Positions 52,197-61,584 of a DNA stretch of 64,000 nucleotides are shown piece by piece; the first letter of the stretch is position 1; each line of letters opens with the position of its first letter. The DNA is from CAVQCX01 sp963775335 (GTDB taxonomy: Bacteria > Pseudomonadota > Gammaproteobacteria > Chromatiales > Chromatiaceae). Position numbers and translations under genes: made by a program. The stretch lies in NCBI GenBank assembly GCA_963775335.1, contig CAVZIJ010000003.1:124001-188000 (forward strand), read 5' to 3'. Under the pieces are notes generated by a model. It did no database searches. It was not told the origin of the DNA and saw only the letters and a list, made by a program, of their open reading frames with translations.

Positions 52197-54344
52197 GTGA
52201 ACGAACACGAACACGACCACACATCCAAGGATGAACCGGAAACACAGCCGATTCGGGACGCGGTGGCGAGCAAGGCGTACGCGCTTTATCAGAAGGAAGG
52301 TTATCCGCAAGGACATGCCGAGCAGAACTGGTTGGCCGCTGAGGCGCAAGTGCAGCACGCCGGCTCCGACCATGCGGGGCATCATGACCACCACGACCAT
52401 CATGCCCGCATGGCGGCGGATTTCCGGGAACGGTTCTGGATCTCACTGGTCCTGACCCTGCCCATTCTAATCCTCTCGCCGCTGCTGCAAAAGCTGGTGG
52501 GTTTGCGTGAAGCCATCCGTTTTTCCGGCGACCTCTACGTCCTCTTTGGTTTTGCCTCGGGGGTCTTTTGGTATGGCGGCTGGCCGTTCCTCAAGGGCTT
52601 GTTGGAGGAGCTCAGATCCCGGCAGCCCGGGATGATGACGCTGGTCGCCGTCGCCATTACCACCGCTTATCTTTACAGCAGCGCCGTGGTGTTTGGCCTG
52701 ACCGGCAAGACGTTCTTTTGGGAGCTGGCCACCCTCGTCGACATCATGCTGCTGGGGCACTGGATCGAGATGAAATCGGTGATGGGCGCATCCAAGGCCC
52801 TGGAGGAACTGGCGAAACTCATGCCTTCCGACGCCCACAAACTCATGCCCGACGGCAGCCTGAAGGACGTTCCGCTCGGCGAACTGGCGGTCGATGACAA
52901 AGTCCTGATCAAACCGGGCGAGAAAATCCCTGCGGACGGTGTCATTGTGGACGGCGAGAGCTCGGTCAATGAAGCCATGCTCACCGGGGAATCCACCCCG
53001 GTCACCAAGAAGACCGGCGACAAGGTCATCGGCGGCGCCATCAATGGTGAGGGCTCGCTCACCATCGAGGTCAAAGGCACCGGCAAGGATTCGTTTCTGT
53101 CGCAGGTCATCGACCTCGTGAAGCAGGCGCAGGAAAGCAAGTCAAAGACCCAGGATCTGGCCAACACCGCGGCGATGTGGCTCACCATTATTGCTCTCGG
53201 TAGTGGCGCGGTCACCTTCCTCATCTGGCTGGTTTTCATGAGCAAGGAGTTCGCCTTTGCCATTGAGCGCAGCGTCACCGTCATGGTCATTACCTGTCCG
53301 CACGCCCTCGGGCTGGCCGTGCCGCTGGTGGTGGCTGTGTCCACGGCAGTGGCGGCGACGAACGGCCTGCTCATTCGTAATCGCGTGGCGTTTGAACGCG
53401 CACGAAAACTGCAAGCCATCATTTTTGACAAGACCGGTACGCTGACCGAGGGCCGCTTTGGCGTGACCGACACCCTGGTGCTTGCGCAGGACATCGACGA
53501 AGAAACGCTGCGCAAGTACGCGGCCGCCGTGGACACGAATTCCGAACATCCCGTCGCCAGGGCCATCGCCGCCGCTTCGGAACAGAAGCTGCCCGTCGAA
53601 AACTTCAAAAGCATCCCGGGCAAGGGCGCCGAAGGCCGGGTCGAGGGCAAAGACATCAAGGTGGTTAGCCCCGGCTACCTGCTGGAACAGCATATCGACC
53701 TCACCGACGACCGTATCGAGCCCCTGCAAGCCCAGGGCAAGACGGTCGTGTTTGTCCTCGTTGACGGGAAGTTGCAAGGCGCGATTGCCCTGGCCGACAT
53801 CGTCGTACCCGAGGCAAAGCAGGCCATCGATGCCCTGAAGTCGTTGAAGATCCGCTGCATGATGCTCACCGGCGATAACCAGGCGACGGCCAAATGGGTC
53901 TCGGACCAGGTCGGGCTGGATGAATTCTTCGCCGAAGTCCTGCCGCAGGACAAGGCTGCCAAAGTGAAAGAAGTCCAGTCCCGGGGCGTGTTGGTGGCCA
54001 TGACCGGCGACGGCGTGAACGATGCCCCGGCACTGGCGCAGGCGGATGTAGGCATCGCCATTGGCGCCGGTTCCGATGTGGCGGTAGAAACCGCCGACGT
54101 GATTCTGGTGCGGAGCAATCCGCTCGATGTCGTGGCCATCGTAGAGCTTTCCCGTGCCACCTATCGGAAGATGATCCAGAACCTGGTCTGGGCCACGGGC
54201 TACAACGTCGTCGCCATCCCACTGGCGGCCGGCGCGCTGTACGCCTGGGGCGTGCTGCTCTCCCCCGCCCTGGGTGCGGCGCTGATGGCCGCGAGCACGG
54301 TGATTGTGGCCGTCAACGCACGGTTTTTGAGACTGAAGAAATAG
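52197..54344 (+). CDS. copB: Copper-translocating P1B-type ATPase, CopB type, with DUF2934 N-terminus
   Basis: 715 residues. The membrane motif VITCPHALGLAVPLV (C-P-H near residue 366) marks the CopB/P1B-3 group. DKTGTLTEGRFGV, TGDGVNDAPALAQADVGIA and AMLTGESTPVTKKTGD are the P-type signatures. It would export copper from the cytoplasm. The N-terminus has no CxxC metal domain. Instead it has a DUF2934-like segment (ASKAYALYQKEGYPQGHAEQ then NWLAAE, about 25-50) and a His-rich stretch DHAGHHDHHDHHA (about 58-70) likely to bind metal. AGGCAGGAGACCTTCTGTG provides the ribosome site. Compare the DUF2934-like segment in the H+-ATPase tail at 45976-48939. Confidence 0.92.
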   Translation: MNEHEHDHTSKDEPETQPIRDAVASKAYALYQKEGYPQGHAEQNWLAAEAQVQHAGSDHAGHHDHHDHHARMAADFRERFWISLVLTLPILILSPLLQKLVGLREAIRFSGDLYVLFGFASGVFWYGGWPFLKGLLEELRSRQPGMMTLVAVAITTAYLYSSAVVFGLTGKTFFWELATLVDIMLLGHWIEMKSVMGASKALEELAKLMPSDAHKLMPDGSLKDVPLGELAVDDKVLIKPGEKIPADGVIVDGESSVNEAMLTGESTPVTKKTGDKVIGGAINGEGSLTIEVKGTGKDSFLSQVIDLVKQAQESKSKTQDLANTAAMWLTIIALGSGAVTFLIWLVFMSKEFAFAIERSVTVMVITCPHALGLAVPLVVAVSTAVAATNGLLIRNRVAFERARKLQAIIFDKTGTLTEGRFGVTDTLVLAQDIDEETLRKYAAAVDTNSEHPVARAIAAASEQKLPVENFKSIPGKGAEGRVEGKDIKVVSPGYLLEQHIDLTDDRIEPLQAQGKTVVFVLVDGKLQGAIALADIVVPEAKQAIDALKSLKIRCMMLTGDNQATAKWVSDQVGLDEFFAEVLPQDKAAKVKEVQSRGVLVAMTGDGVNDAPALAQADVGIAIGAGSDVAVETADVILVRSNPLDVVAIVELSRATYRKMIQNLVWATGYNVVAIPLAAGALYAWGVLLSPALGAALMAASTVIVAVNARFLRLKK

Positions 54345-54518
54345 TCTATCTGTTGAACAATGGAAACAGGAATGAGTGAGGTAAGCCGCCGGACCGTTGG
54401 AAGTCACGCCAACGCAGGCAATCGAAGACGTCTCGCCATGTGCTCACGGCAAGTCCTGGCGACGGTAGTCGCCCGCAACGGAATCATGAAGTAATTCAAC
54501 CCTGCATAGAGGTTAGAC

Positions 54519-54779
54519 ATGAAACACATGAACATTAACAGGATTTTGAGCGTCGCCGTATTGACAGGCGCGACGATTGTGGCGACAAGCGTTCTGGCCG
54601 GCCCAGCGCAAGGTGCTGACGGCCGCGGCTCCGGAATGGGCTCCGGCGTGGGCTCTGGCGTGATGGGCGGCAATGGAGGCGGCTGGATGGGTGGATACGG
54701 TGGGATATGGGTTACTGTTTTGGTTGTCATCGTGGCCGTTGTCCTGGTGGCATGGGTCGTCACGAAGAAGCAGAGATAG
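54519..54779 (+). CDS. Small Gly-rich exported or membrane protein
   Basis: Eighty-six residues: a signal peptide (MNINRILSVAVLTGATIV ending ASVLAG-like), a glycine/serine/methionine-rich middle (GSGMGSGVGSGVMGGNGGGW) and a C-terminal hydrophobic helix (VTVLVVIVAVVLVAWVVTKK). Similar small Gly- and Met-rich proteins are often found beside copper ATPases, but no named family is recognised. AGAGGTTAGAC lies before the ATG. 174 bp after copB, same strand. Confidence 0.6.
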   Translation: MKHMNINRILSVAVLTGATIVATSVLAGPAQGADGRGSGMGSGVGSGVMGGNGGGWMGGYGGIWVTVLVVIVAVVLVAWVVTKKQR

Positions 54780-54906
54780 ACGGATCTTTGTCTCATTCAA
54801 GCCAAGGCGATCGTGGACGTATTGATGTGGATTCATGGCGAGCCTCGCCTACATCGGAGCAGCAGCGCCAAAACTGGGGTTCCGCCACTTGATTAGGAGT
54901 CGATTT

Positions 54907-55296
54907 ATGTACGGATTCAGCACACAGCTAAAGCCGCCGTTCGATACGGCCGTTGCGAAAGTCACAGAGGCCCTGAAAGGGGAGGGATTCGGCGTGCTCA
55001 GCGATATCGATGTCAAGGCGACGCTGAAAGCCAAGCTCAATATCGAACGTGGGCCGTATCGCATACTTGGCGCATGCAATCCACCACTCGCACATCGGGC
55101 GATCGAGGCTGATTCCGATATCGGTTTGCTACTGCCGTGCAACGTGGTCGTGCGTGAAGAAGCCGATGGAGCCATAACGGTTGCGTTCATGGATGTCGAG
55201 GCCGTGTTTCAGTTGGTCAACAAGCCTGAACTGCATGCCATTGGAACGGAAGTACGGGCACTTCTGCAGCGGGTCTGCGCGAAGCTCACGGCGTGA
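54907..55296 (+). CDS. DUF302 domain protein
   Basis: 129 residues from ATG with TTAGGAGTCGATTT upstream. DUF302 features: [60 protein letters not shown] and the metal-site-like [16 protein letters not shown] typical length for a single-domain DUF302 protein, function unknown; frequently found with copper and redox stress genes. Same strand as copB. Confidence 0.9.
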   Translation: MYGFSTQLKPPFDTAVAKVTEALKGEGFGVLSDIDVKATLKAKLNIERGPYRILGACNPPLAHRAIEADSDIGLLLPCNVVVREEADGAITVAFMDVEAVFQLVNKPELHAIGTEVRALLQRVCAKLTA

Positions 55297-55647
55297 CGCC
55301 AGCGCACGTCGGGTTCGTCCACCGTGCAAGAAAGAATGGAAAACGTTTGAGCGCCAGGCGGCAGGATGACTTCTTGAAGTTCAACAAGCTCAAGAACGTG
55401 CCCGCCGGTCTTGGCACTGCGTCGGGAAGGACACAGGGCACGACGGCTTGCGTGACCTAAAATATGTCTGCCAAAAGAGAAACACACGCCTGGCTCAGGC
55501 CTAGGGTGCTCCGACCGCTCGACTGTCGCAGGGGTTTTCGGTGTTGATTGAGCCGCCGGTGGCATCGGCGACGTCTGGTGGACTCTCAGGCGTCGGCGCC
55601 CGCGCGCGCCGTTCCAGGCCGTCGCATTAGCTTAGGAGGTTGCGACC
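55297..55647. other. Intergenic region upstream of the Pta-type gene
   Basis: About 350 bp, no supported gene. The ribosome site TTAGGAGGTTGCGACC (55632-55647) belongs to the following gene. Confidence 0.5.
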
Positions 55648-57010
55648 ATGCAGACCAACGTGAACAAGACATTCGATGAGATCACGCCCGGCGACGCTGC
55701 ATCGGTACAGCGCACATTGCAGGCCGGCGACGTTCCGGGCCTGGGGCGCGGCCTTCGGCGAAGCGGACATGCTCGCCGGCCCGGGCGAGAGTCAGGGGGC
55801 GGCCGGTATCGTCACGGCTATCCTGACCGCGCTGGCCGGCTCAGCCCTCCCGGGACCCGGGACTTCGATCCGCGCGATCTCGGTGCAGATCAAGGGCGCG
55901 CTGCCGATCGCCGTGGCGATGACGGCGCGCCTCGTCGTGCGGGAGAAGCACTCGGATCAGGGGATTGTCGTGCTGGAGGGCCGGTGCACGGACCCGGCGG
56001 GTCGGGTCGTCGCGACCGCAACCCTGGAGGTTCTGGCGCCAACGACGCGGCAGCAGTATCAGCTGGCGGAGCATCGACTCGAGGCGCTGGTCGAGCGTTG
56101 CAACGATCTCAAGCCGATGCTGACCGGCGTGGTGCACCCGTGCAGCACCGATGCGTTGGCCGGCGCGGTCGAGGCCGCCGAGGCCGGGCTGATCGTGCCC
56201 GTGCTTTTCGGCCCCGAGGCCGAGATCCGGCAGATTGCCGATCAGGCGCATCTGGACATCGACGGGTGCCGGATTGTGGCGACGCACGACGCCGAGGACT
56301 CGGCGCTGAAAGCGGCCATGGCGGCCGGCGCCGGTGAGGTCGCGGTGCTGATGAAGGGCAGCCTGCACACCGACGTGCTCTTGCACGCGATCATGCAGAA
56401 GGAAGCGAAGCTGCGGACCGGGCGGCTGATCAGTCACTGCGCGATGGTGTCGGTGCCGACCTATGCGCGCCGCTTCATCATCAGCGACGTAGCGCTGAAT
56501 ATCGCACCCGACACCGACCAGAAGCGCGATATCTGTCAGAACGCGATCGGTTTCGCGCGCGCGCTCGGCATCGACCTGCCTAAGGTGGCCGTGCTGGCGG
56601 CGGTCGAAATGGTTCGGACCCGGATGCAGGCCACGCTCGACGGCGCGATCCTCGCGAAGATGGCGGACCGTCGCCAGATCGTCGGCGGCATCGTCGACGG
56701 GCCGCTTGACCTCGATGCCGCAGTGGACCCCGAAGCCGCGCGGATCAAGAAGATCTCATCGGCGGTCGCGGGCCTCGCCGATGTCCTGATCGCGCCGAAC
56801 ATCGAGGCCGGCAACATGGTCTACAAGAATCTCGCTTTCATGGCCGATGCGCAGACGGCGGGCCTCGTGGTCGGTGCGCGGGTGCCGGTGATCCTGACCA
56901 GCCGTGCCGACACCGCCGCCGCGGGCCGCTTCTCGGCCGCAGCCGCCGTGCTGTACGCTGACGCGCTGGCGCGCGATCCCGCCATGCTGGTCCCAGAAAC
57001 CGCGGAGTGA
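55648..57010 (+). pseudogene. MaoC-like/phosphate acetyltransferase fusion, frameshift in N-terminus
   Basis: The ribosome site GGAGGTTGCGACC and ATG give MQTNVNKTFDEITPGDAASV then QRTLQAGDV, a MaoC-hydratase-like start. At about 55731 one extra C throws it out of frame. The continuation RAWGAAFGEADMLAGPGESQ is in the frame that runs to 57010. That frame encodes the rest of the MaoC-like domain and a full PTA/PTB domain: LKPMLTGVVHPCSTDALAG, AVLMKGSLHTDVLLHAIM, CQNAIGFARALGIDLPKVAV and ADVLIAPNIEAGNMVYKNL. The product would be a bifunctional enoyl-CoA hydratase/phosphate acetyltransferase making acetyl phosphate. A shorter protein could start internally (GTG/ATG after 55676). Alternatively the frameshift is a sequencing error. 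Confidence 0.82.
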
Positions 57011-57016
57011 ACGGCC

Positions 57017-57445
57017 ATGAGTGAGGCGATCGTGGTCTTCAACGCAAGCCCGACCAGTCTCAAGTTCGGCGCCTACGCGGTGGACGCGTCCGGGCACCGC
57101 GTGGTGGTCGGCGGGCCGGGCGCCTCCGTGTTCACTGCTGGCATCGGCGAGCACTCCGCTTCAGTGCGCGCGGCGCTGTGCGGCAATCTGGCGTGGCTCG
57201 GCGTGAAGTTGCACGAGCGAGCGAACACGTCCGGCGGACTGCGGATTTCGGCTCCGGATAGCGGCGTGTCAATCTGGGTCATTCCCACCAACGAGGGACT
57301 GATGGTCGCGCAGCACATGCTCGCACTCGTTCGTCCGTCGCTCGCTGTTGGAGACTTGACAGGGCGATGGGTCCTGCGCGCTGGCAGCCAGCAAGCTTCG
57401 GATCATCGCGTCGGGTGGAGCCGAGCTGCGTCCCGTCGTGCATAG
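57017..57445 (+). pseudogene. Acetate kinase with large internal deletion
   Basis: The frame starts like an acetate kinase (AIVVFNASPTSLKFGAYAVD) and continues directly with the last fifth of the enzyme: VFTAGIGEHSASVRAALCG, LAWLGVKLHERANTSGGLRI and IWVIPTNEGLMVAQHML. Around 250 central codons, including the substrate pocket, are missing. It follows the Pta-type gene by seven bases, as expected for a pta-ackA pair. Inactive; the intact gene is at 28479-29672. Confidence 0.85.
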
Positions 57446-57643
57446 GTGGCCGCGATGGCACGCACGAGAGCGGGACAACTTTTGGTTTCTGCCTTTTCTG
57501 ATCGTCCTGACCAGCATTGTTTACGCGGTAGTGTTGATCCAAACGGACTACGCGGGGGTGACCGATGGCTGGCCCAGTGGCCAAGGGTATTCGGGGTCGG
57601 GGCGGATGGCGCGCGCCATATGTTGTCCACGCTTGCCGGGTAA
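57438..57643 (+). pseudogene. DUF2254 membrane protein, N-terminal remnant
   Basis: Reads NFWFLPFLIVLTSIVYAVVL, the first helix of a DUF2254 protein. After a frame change near 57560-57570 it continues WPRVFGVGADGARHMLSTLA, the conserved start of the next helix. It ends abruptly where the IS66 remnant begins. Both frameshifted and truncated. Confidence 0.6.
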
Positions 57644-58041
57644 CTACTCACCCGTCTGCGCATAGATCTCCCCGGAAAGCGCCATCTGAATGGCCACCAA
57701 TGGGCCGTATCCGCGGTTGGCCATGGTCTGTAAATAGCTGGAGATGCGGCAATAGGCCTCAGCGTAGAGAAGGGTCCTGACGCAGCCTGATACCTTCTGC
57801 TTGATCTTGCTCATTCTCAGATCACGCTCGGCGCGGTTATTGGTGAACGCCACGTGTGGCAATTTGGCGAAGAGCAGCACCGCATCTTCGCGCAGCTTGA
57901 GGCGCTCCCATAGGTTGTGGGCGTCGGACTTGGCGATGCGCCCGCGCTTGCCGTTCTGTCTGGGCGGTATCGGCGGTAGCTCCTTGGCTGCGCGAGTCAG
58001 GATATTGCGGTAGCGCTTTTGCAGGTTCTTGTACTCTTTCG
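57644..58041 (-). mobile_element. IS66-family transposase C-terminal fragment
   Basis: Minus strand: EYKNLQKRYRNILTRAAKEL, RQNGKRGRIAKSDAHNLWER, AVLLFAKLPHVAFTNNRAER, DLRMSKIKQKVSGCVRTLLY and AEAYCRISSYLQTMANRGYG. This is the last ~130 residues of an IS66 transposase (the TNNRAERDLRM-IKQKVSG block is diagnostic), ending in its natural stop. The rest of the element and its inverted repeats are absent. It separates the DUF2254 and AtpG fragments, so the insertion or a deletion from it removed the parts in between. Confidence 0.85.
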
Positions 58042-58629
58042 ACGCTGGCGGCGCTGCCCGGGGAACCCCGGGTCTGGGCGGTCGGTGAGCGCGTGCATGC
58101 GCGCCTGGCGGACGCGGGTCTTGAGCCGATGGGATGCTTCAGCGTACCGAATTCCGTCAAGGCGATCACCTCGCTGGTCGGGCAGATACTCATGGCGAGC
58201 GAGACGCGCCGCAGCCAGGGTGACATCGCCGAGCTCCATCTCTTCTACAACCGTCCGGCGGTAGGGGCGGTTTATGCGCCCGTCAGTCAGCGGCTGTTAC
58301 CGCTGGATGAAATCTGGCGGCGCAAGCTGGCCCAACGTCCGTGGCCGACGGGAAACCTGCCGGAGGTTGTCGGCGGGGGCGCCTCGACCTTGCGGATGCT
58401 GATACGCGAATACCTTTTCGTCTCGCTGTTCCGGGCGTGCGCCGAATCGTTGGCCAGCGAGAACGCGAGCCGTCTCGCGGCGATGCAACGCGCCGACAAG
58501 AATATCGGTGAACTGCTGGACGGGCTCAACGGCACATTTCATCGTTTGCGCCGGAGTAGTATCGACGCGGAACTGTTCGACGTGATCTCCGGGTTCGAGG
58601 CGCTGAAGGAATCGGGAATCCATAAATGA
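58042..58629 (+). pseudogene. ATP synthase gamma subunit, 3' part (N-ATPase type)
   Basis: The frame opens at the IS66 boundary with LAALPGEPRVWAVGERVHAR and runs to a normal end: RRSQGDIAELHLFYNRPAVG, SLASENASRLAAMQRADKNI and AELFDVISGFEALKESG. The C-terminal helix of gamma is complete, but the N-terminal helix (about 100 residues) is lost. The sequence resembles the alternate (N-type, Na+-pumping) F1Fo gamma. No other ATP synthase genes lie next to it, so a whole atp cluster has been removed. Confidence 0.78.
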
Positions 58630-58779
58630 CGATTCCGGCTAGACGCCAGGACGTGAAAAATCACCGCGTGACGTTCGCTGATGCAGGGGCTATCCTTGGA
58701 TTAGCGTGCCTTAAGCGGTTTCGAAAGGCGGCGGACGCGAGGCGCCTGCCTATAGCGCGAGCATCAGAGAGGAATGATC

Positions 58780-59091
58780 ATGCTGGTGACCTTTTCCTGC
58801 CGAGCCTACGCGGACATAACGATGTTCGGTGACGTGGCAGGCCGACTGCTCAAATTGATGGGGCACGGCGGCACGGTGCCTGGCGCGCTGCTTGCAGAAG
58901 ATGTTTCAGCGGCGCTGGAGCGTTTGCAGGCTGCGATCGAGAAAGAAGAGCAGTCGCCTGAGGAGCGAGCCCCGGAAGCCGAGGACGACGAGCCTGCGGT
59001 CAGTCTTCCGCACCGTGCCTTGCCGCTGATCGAATTGCTCAAGGCTGCGGCAAAGGCAAACTGCAACGTGATGTGGGACAGCGGCAACTAG
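58780..59091 (+). CDS. DUF1840 family protein
   Basis: 103 residues. MLVTFSCRAYADITMFGDVA followed by a Leu/Gly segment and GALLAEDVSAALERLQAAIE, a glutamate-rich linker (EEQSPEERAPEAEDDEP) and LPHRALPLIELLKAAAKANC. This is DUF1840, a small cytoplasmic family of unknown function. The ATG at 58780 is preferred over 58774 because of its distance from GAGAGGA. Confidence 0.87.
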   Translation: MLVTFSCRAYADITMFGDVAGRLLKLMGHGGTVPGALLAEDVSAALERLQAAIEKEEQSPEERAPEAEDDEPAVSLPHRALPLIELLKAAAKANCNVMWDSGN

Positions 59092-59123
59092 AACCGCAGC
59101 GACATGCGGCGCGGCAGGGTGTG

Positions 59124-60077
59124 ATGGAATACAAGGACTATTACGGAATCATGGGTGTCGCGCGCGACGCCGTACAGGACGAGATCAAGCGCGCGTATCG
59201 CAAGCTGGCCCGGAAATATCACCCGGACGTGAGCAAGGAGCCGGATGCTGAAGCGCACTTCAAAGAGGTCGGTGAGGCGTACGAAGTTCTCAAGGACCCG
59301 GAAAAGCGCGCAGCCTACGACCAGCTCGGCAGAGAGTGGAAGGCCGGGCAGGACTTCCGTCCGCCGCCGGACTGGGATGCCGGATTCGAGTTCCGCGGAG
59401 GCGGCTATACGGCGGGCGACGCCGGCGTTCACAGTGATTTCTTCGAGGAGCTGTTCGGCCGCGGCTTCGCGGCCACGGGCGGTACGCAGGGCCAGCGGAC
59501 CTTCCGCATGCGCGGGGAGGACCATCACGCCAAGGTGCTGATCGATCTCGAAGACAGCTTTGGCGGGGCGACACGCGCGATTTCGCTGCGCGTGCCCGAG
59601 CTGACAGGGGACGGGCACGTCACCACCCGCGAGCGTACCCTGAGCGTGCGCATTCCCAGAGGAATCCGCCTCGGCCAGTTGATCCGCCTGCCCGGCCAGG
59701 GTGCTCCCGGACTCGGGGGCGGCGAACCGGGCGATCTTTACCTGGAGGTCGAATTCCACGACCACCCGCTGTATCGCGTCGATGGTGCGGACATTTACCT
59801 GGATCTGCCCGTGGCCCCCTGGGAAGCCGCACTCGGTGCGAACATCAAGGTGCCGACCCCGGCCGGAGACATCGACCTCAAAATTCCGGGCAACTCCAGG
59901 CAGGGGCGCAAGCTGCGTGTCAAGGGCCGGGGCTTGGCCGGCAAGCAGCCCGGCGACCTGTACGTGGTTCTGCAAGTGGTCCTGCCGCCGGCCGATAGCG
60001 ACGCCGCCAAGGCACTGTACGGACAAATGCGAGACCGGCTCGGGTTCAACCCGCGCACGACACTGGGGGTATCCTGA
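59124..60077 (+). CDS. cbpA: DnaJ-type co-chaperone CbpA
   Basis: 317 residues. The J domain has KDYYGIMGVARDAVQDEIKR and the essential HPD in KLARKYHPDVSKEPDAEA. No zinc-finger domain is present, which with the two C-terminal beta domains (KVLIDLEDSFGGATRAI, IPRGIRLGQLIRLPGQG, VDGADIYLDLPVAPWEAALG) assigns it to CbpA rather than DnaJ. Stimulates DnaK and binds curved DNA in E. coli. CbpM follows by 4 bp, as usual. Confidence 0.93.
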   Translation: MEYKDYYGIMGVARDAVQDEIKRAYRKLARKYHPDVSKEPDAEAHFKEVGEAYEVLKDPEKRAAYDQLGREWKAGQDFRPPPDWDAGFEFRGGGYTAGDAGVHSDFFEELFGRGFAATGGTQGQRTFRMRGEDHHAKVLIDLEDSFGGATRAISLRVPELTGDGHVTTRERTLSVRIPRGIRLGQLIRLPGQGAPGLGGGEPGDLYLEVEFHDHPLYRVDGADIYLDLPVAPWEAALGANIKVPTPAGDIDLKIPGNSRQGRKLRVKGRGLAGKQPGDLYVVLQVVLPPADSDAAKALYGQMRDRLGFNPRTTLGVS

Positions 60078-60081
60078 TCCC

Positions 60082-60408
60082 ATGGACGAGAGAGACGCAT
60101 CGGCGCCGGCCGTCGAGCTGATCGACGAACAGACCACCTTCACCCTGGCCGAGCTGTGCCGCTGCTTTGCCGTCGAGGCCGAGCTCATCGAGGCACTGGT
60201 AGAGCAGGGGATACTGGAGCCCGCCGGCAGGCGCGGCCGCCACTGGTGTTTCCCCGCCAGTAGCCTGCGGCGCACGCGCATCACGCTGCACTTGCAGCGG
60301 GACCTTGGAGTCAACCTGGCGGGAGCCGCTGTCGCGCTCGATCTGCTCGAGCGCATCGAGGAGCTCGACGCCCGCTTGCGTGCAACGAGAGGCGGTCGGC
60401 TGCGCTGA
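60082..60408 (+). CDS. cbpM: Chaperone modulator CbpM
   Basis: 108 residues. Winged-helix-like MerR-type region: FTLAELCRCFAVEAELIEAL, VEQGILEPAGRR, W-x-FPASSLRRTRITLHLQRD, then the coiled C-terminal helix GVNLAGAAVALDLLERIEEL. The C-terminal part is the usual CbpM partner helix. It inhibits CbpA by binding the J domain. Directly after cbpA. Confidence 0.9.
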   Translation: MDERDASAPAVELIDEQTTFTLAELCRCFAVEAELIEALVEQGILEPAGRRGRHWCFPASSLRRTRITLHLQRDLGVNLAGAAVALDLLERIEELDARLRATRGGRLR

Positions 60409-60435
60409 GCAGGGGTTGCCACCTTGTTACGGCGT

Positions 60436-61143
60436 CTAATTCATGATCCGGGCGTAGGCCGCCTTGTCGGCCGCGTAGCACCCGCAGGCGGTCGCCTCCA
60501 GGCCGCCGCGGTCGAGCACTGTCAAGTCCCCGCGGCGATAGCGGATCAATCCACGGTCCTGCAGCGCCGTGGCGGCCTTGGTGACACCGACGCGGCGCAC
60601 CCCCAGCATGAAGGCCAGGAACTCGTGGGTGACGTGAAACCCGTCCGAGTGCGCCCGGTCCTGCGTCATCAACAGCCAACGGGCCAGGCGTGCCTCCACC
60701 ACGTGGAAGCGGGTGCAGGCCGCGGTTTGCGCGAGTTGTCCCATCACCACGTAGAGATAGCGCTTCAGCACCCGCTGCAGCGTGGGACTGTGGTCGAGCT
60801 CGCGGCGAAACGGAGCCGCCTCCATGCGCAGCGCCGGACCCGGGCCTTGCACCAGGGCACGCAGCGGCGCAACATTCACTCCGAGCAAGAGGGAGATCCC
60901 GAGCATGCCCTCATCGCCGACCAGTGCGACCTCCAAGCTGGCACCGCCGTCGGTCGGCGTGGTCAGGGAAATGAAGCTCTCGGTGGGAAAGTAGGCGTGG
61001 CGAATGCGTTCGCCGGACTCTACGAGCACCTTGGCAAACACCAAGTCCACCGGCTCGCAGTTGGCGAAAAAGCGCCGACGGTCCTTGGGCGGCAAGGCCG
61101 CGAGCAGACGATTGCCGGCGAGCTTGGGCTGATGGGATGGCAT
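60436..61143 (-). CDS. Crp/Fnr family transcriptional regulator
   Basis: 235 residues from the ATG with AGGAGGGTGCAG upstream. Cyclic-nucleotide-binding-like domain ([37 protein letters not shown]) and a winged-helix domain with the recognition region [20 protein letters not shown] and [20 protein letters not shown]. It belongs to the same subgroup as 13674-14405 but is clearly different. Signal unknown. Transcribed towards cbpM. Confidence 0.9.
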   Translation of the reverse strand: MPSHQPKLAGNRLLAALPPKDRRRFFANCEPVDLVFAKVLVESGERIRHAYFPTESFISLTTPTDGGASLEVALVGDEGMLGISLLLGVNVAPLRALVQGPGPALRMEAAPFRRELDHSPTLQRVLKRYLYVVMGQLAQTAACTRFHVVEARLARWLLMTQDRAHSDGFHVTHEFLAFMLGVRRVGVTKAATALQDRGLIRYRRGDLTVLDRGGLEATACGCYAADKAAYARIMN

Positions 61144-61584
61144 CTGCACCCTCCTGGTGTTGGGGAAGCGGACATGCGGCACCCGGAGCGGCCAGGATGC
61201 AAACGCAGCCGTGGGATGCGGCCTCGGACTGATGGGCGCTCGCAAGCTCTCAGCTCCGAGCGTGCCCCAAGACTCCGTAAATGTCGGGGCGGTAGCGCAC
61301 ACAGCCTGCCTGCCAAGCAAGTGTGGCGCTACGCGTACTCGTACCCGGCCACGGGATCGCGTGCGACGAGGGTCGCGAAAACGAGCGCAGCGGCGTACGT
61401 TCGCTAGCGAACAGATGCTGCGGACCGATTCGCCTATTCTTAATTTTAAGCTCTAAGCTCACGGGAGCGGCCAGGCGTGCAGAGGCCGCCGGTGGCAATG
61501 CGTAGCGCTGGATGGAAGGCTTGCGCGTGCCACGGTGGCGTGCCCCGATGACCGGCCCCTCCGTTCGACCAGGAGGCACAACAG
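61144..61584. other. Intergenic region between Crp-family gene and cyclopropane synthase
   Basis: About 440 bp between divergent genes. No gene recognised. An AT-rich stretch at 61425-61458 (TTCTTAATTTTAAGCTC) may be a promoter. Ends with the AGGAGGCACAACAG ribosome site of the synthase gene. Confidence 0.5.

Noticed and set aside
53142..54407. 421-codon minus-strand frame within copB
   Set aside because: Antisense shadow; composition reflects the copB codons.
58057..58072. Palindrome CCCGGGGAACCCCGGG as a terminator
   Set aside because: It lies inside the AtpG coding fragment and has no T-run.
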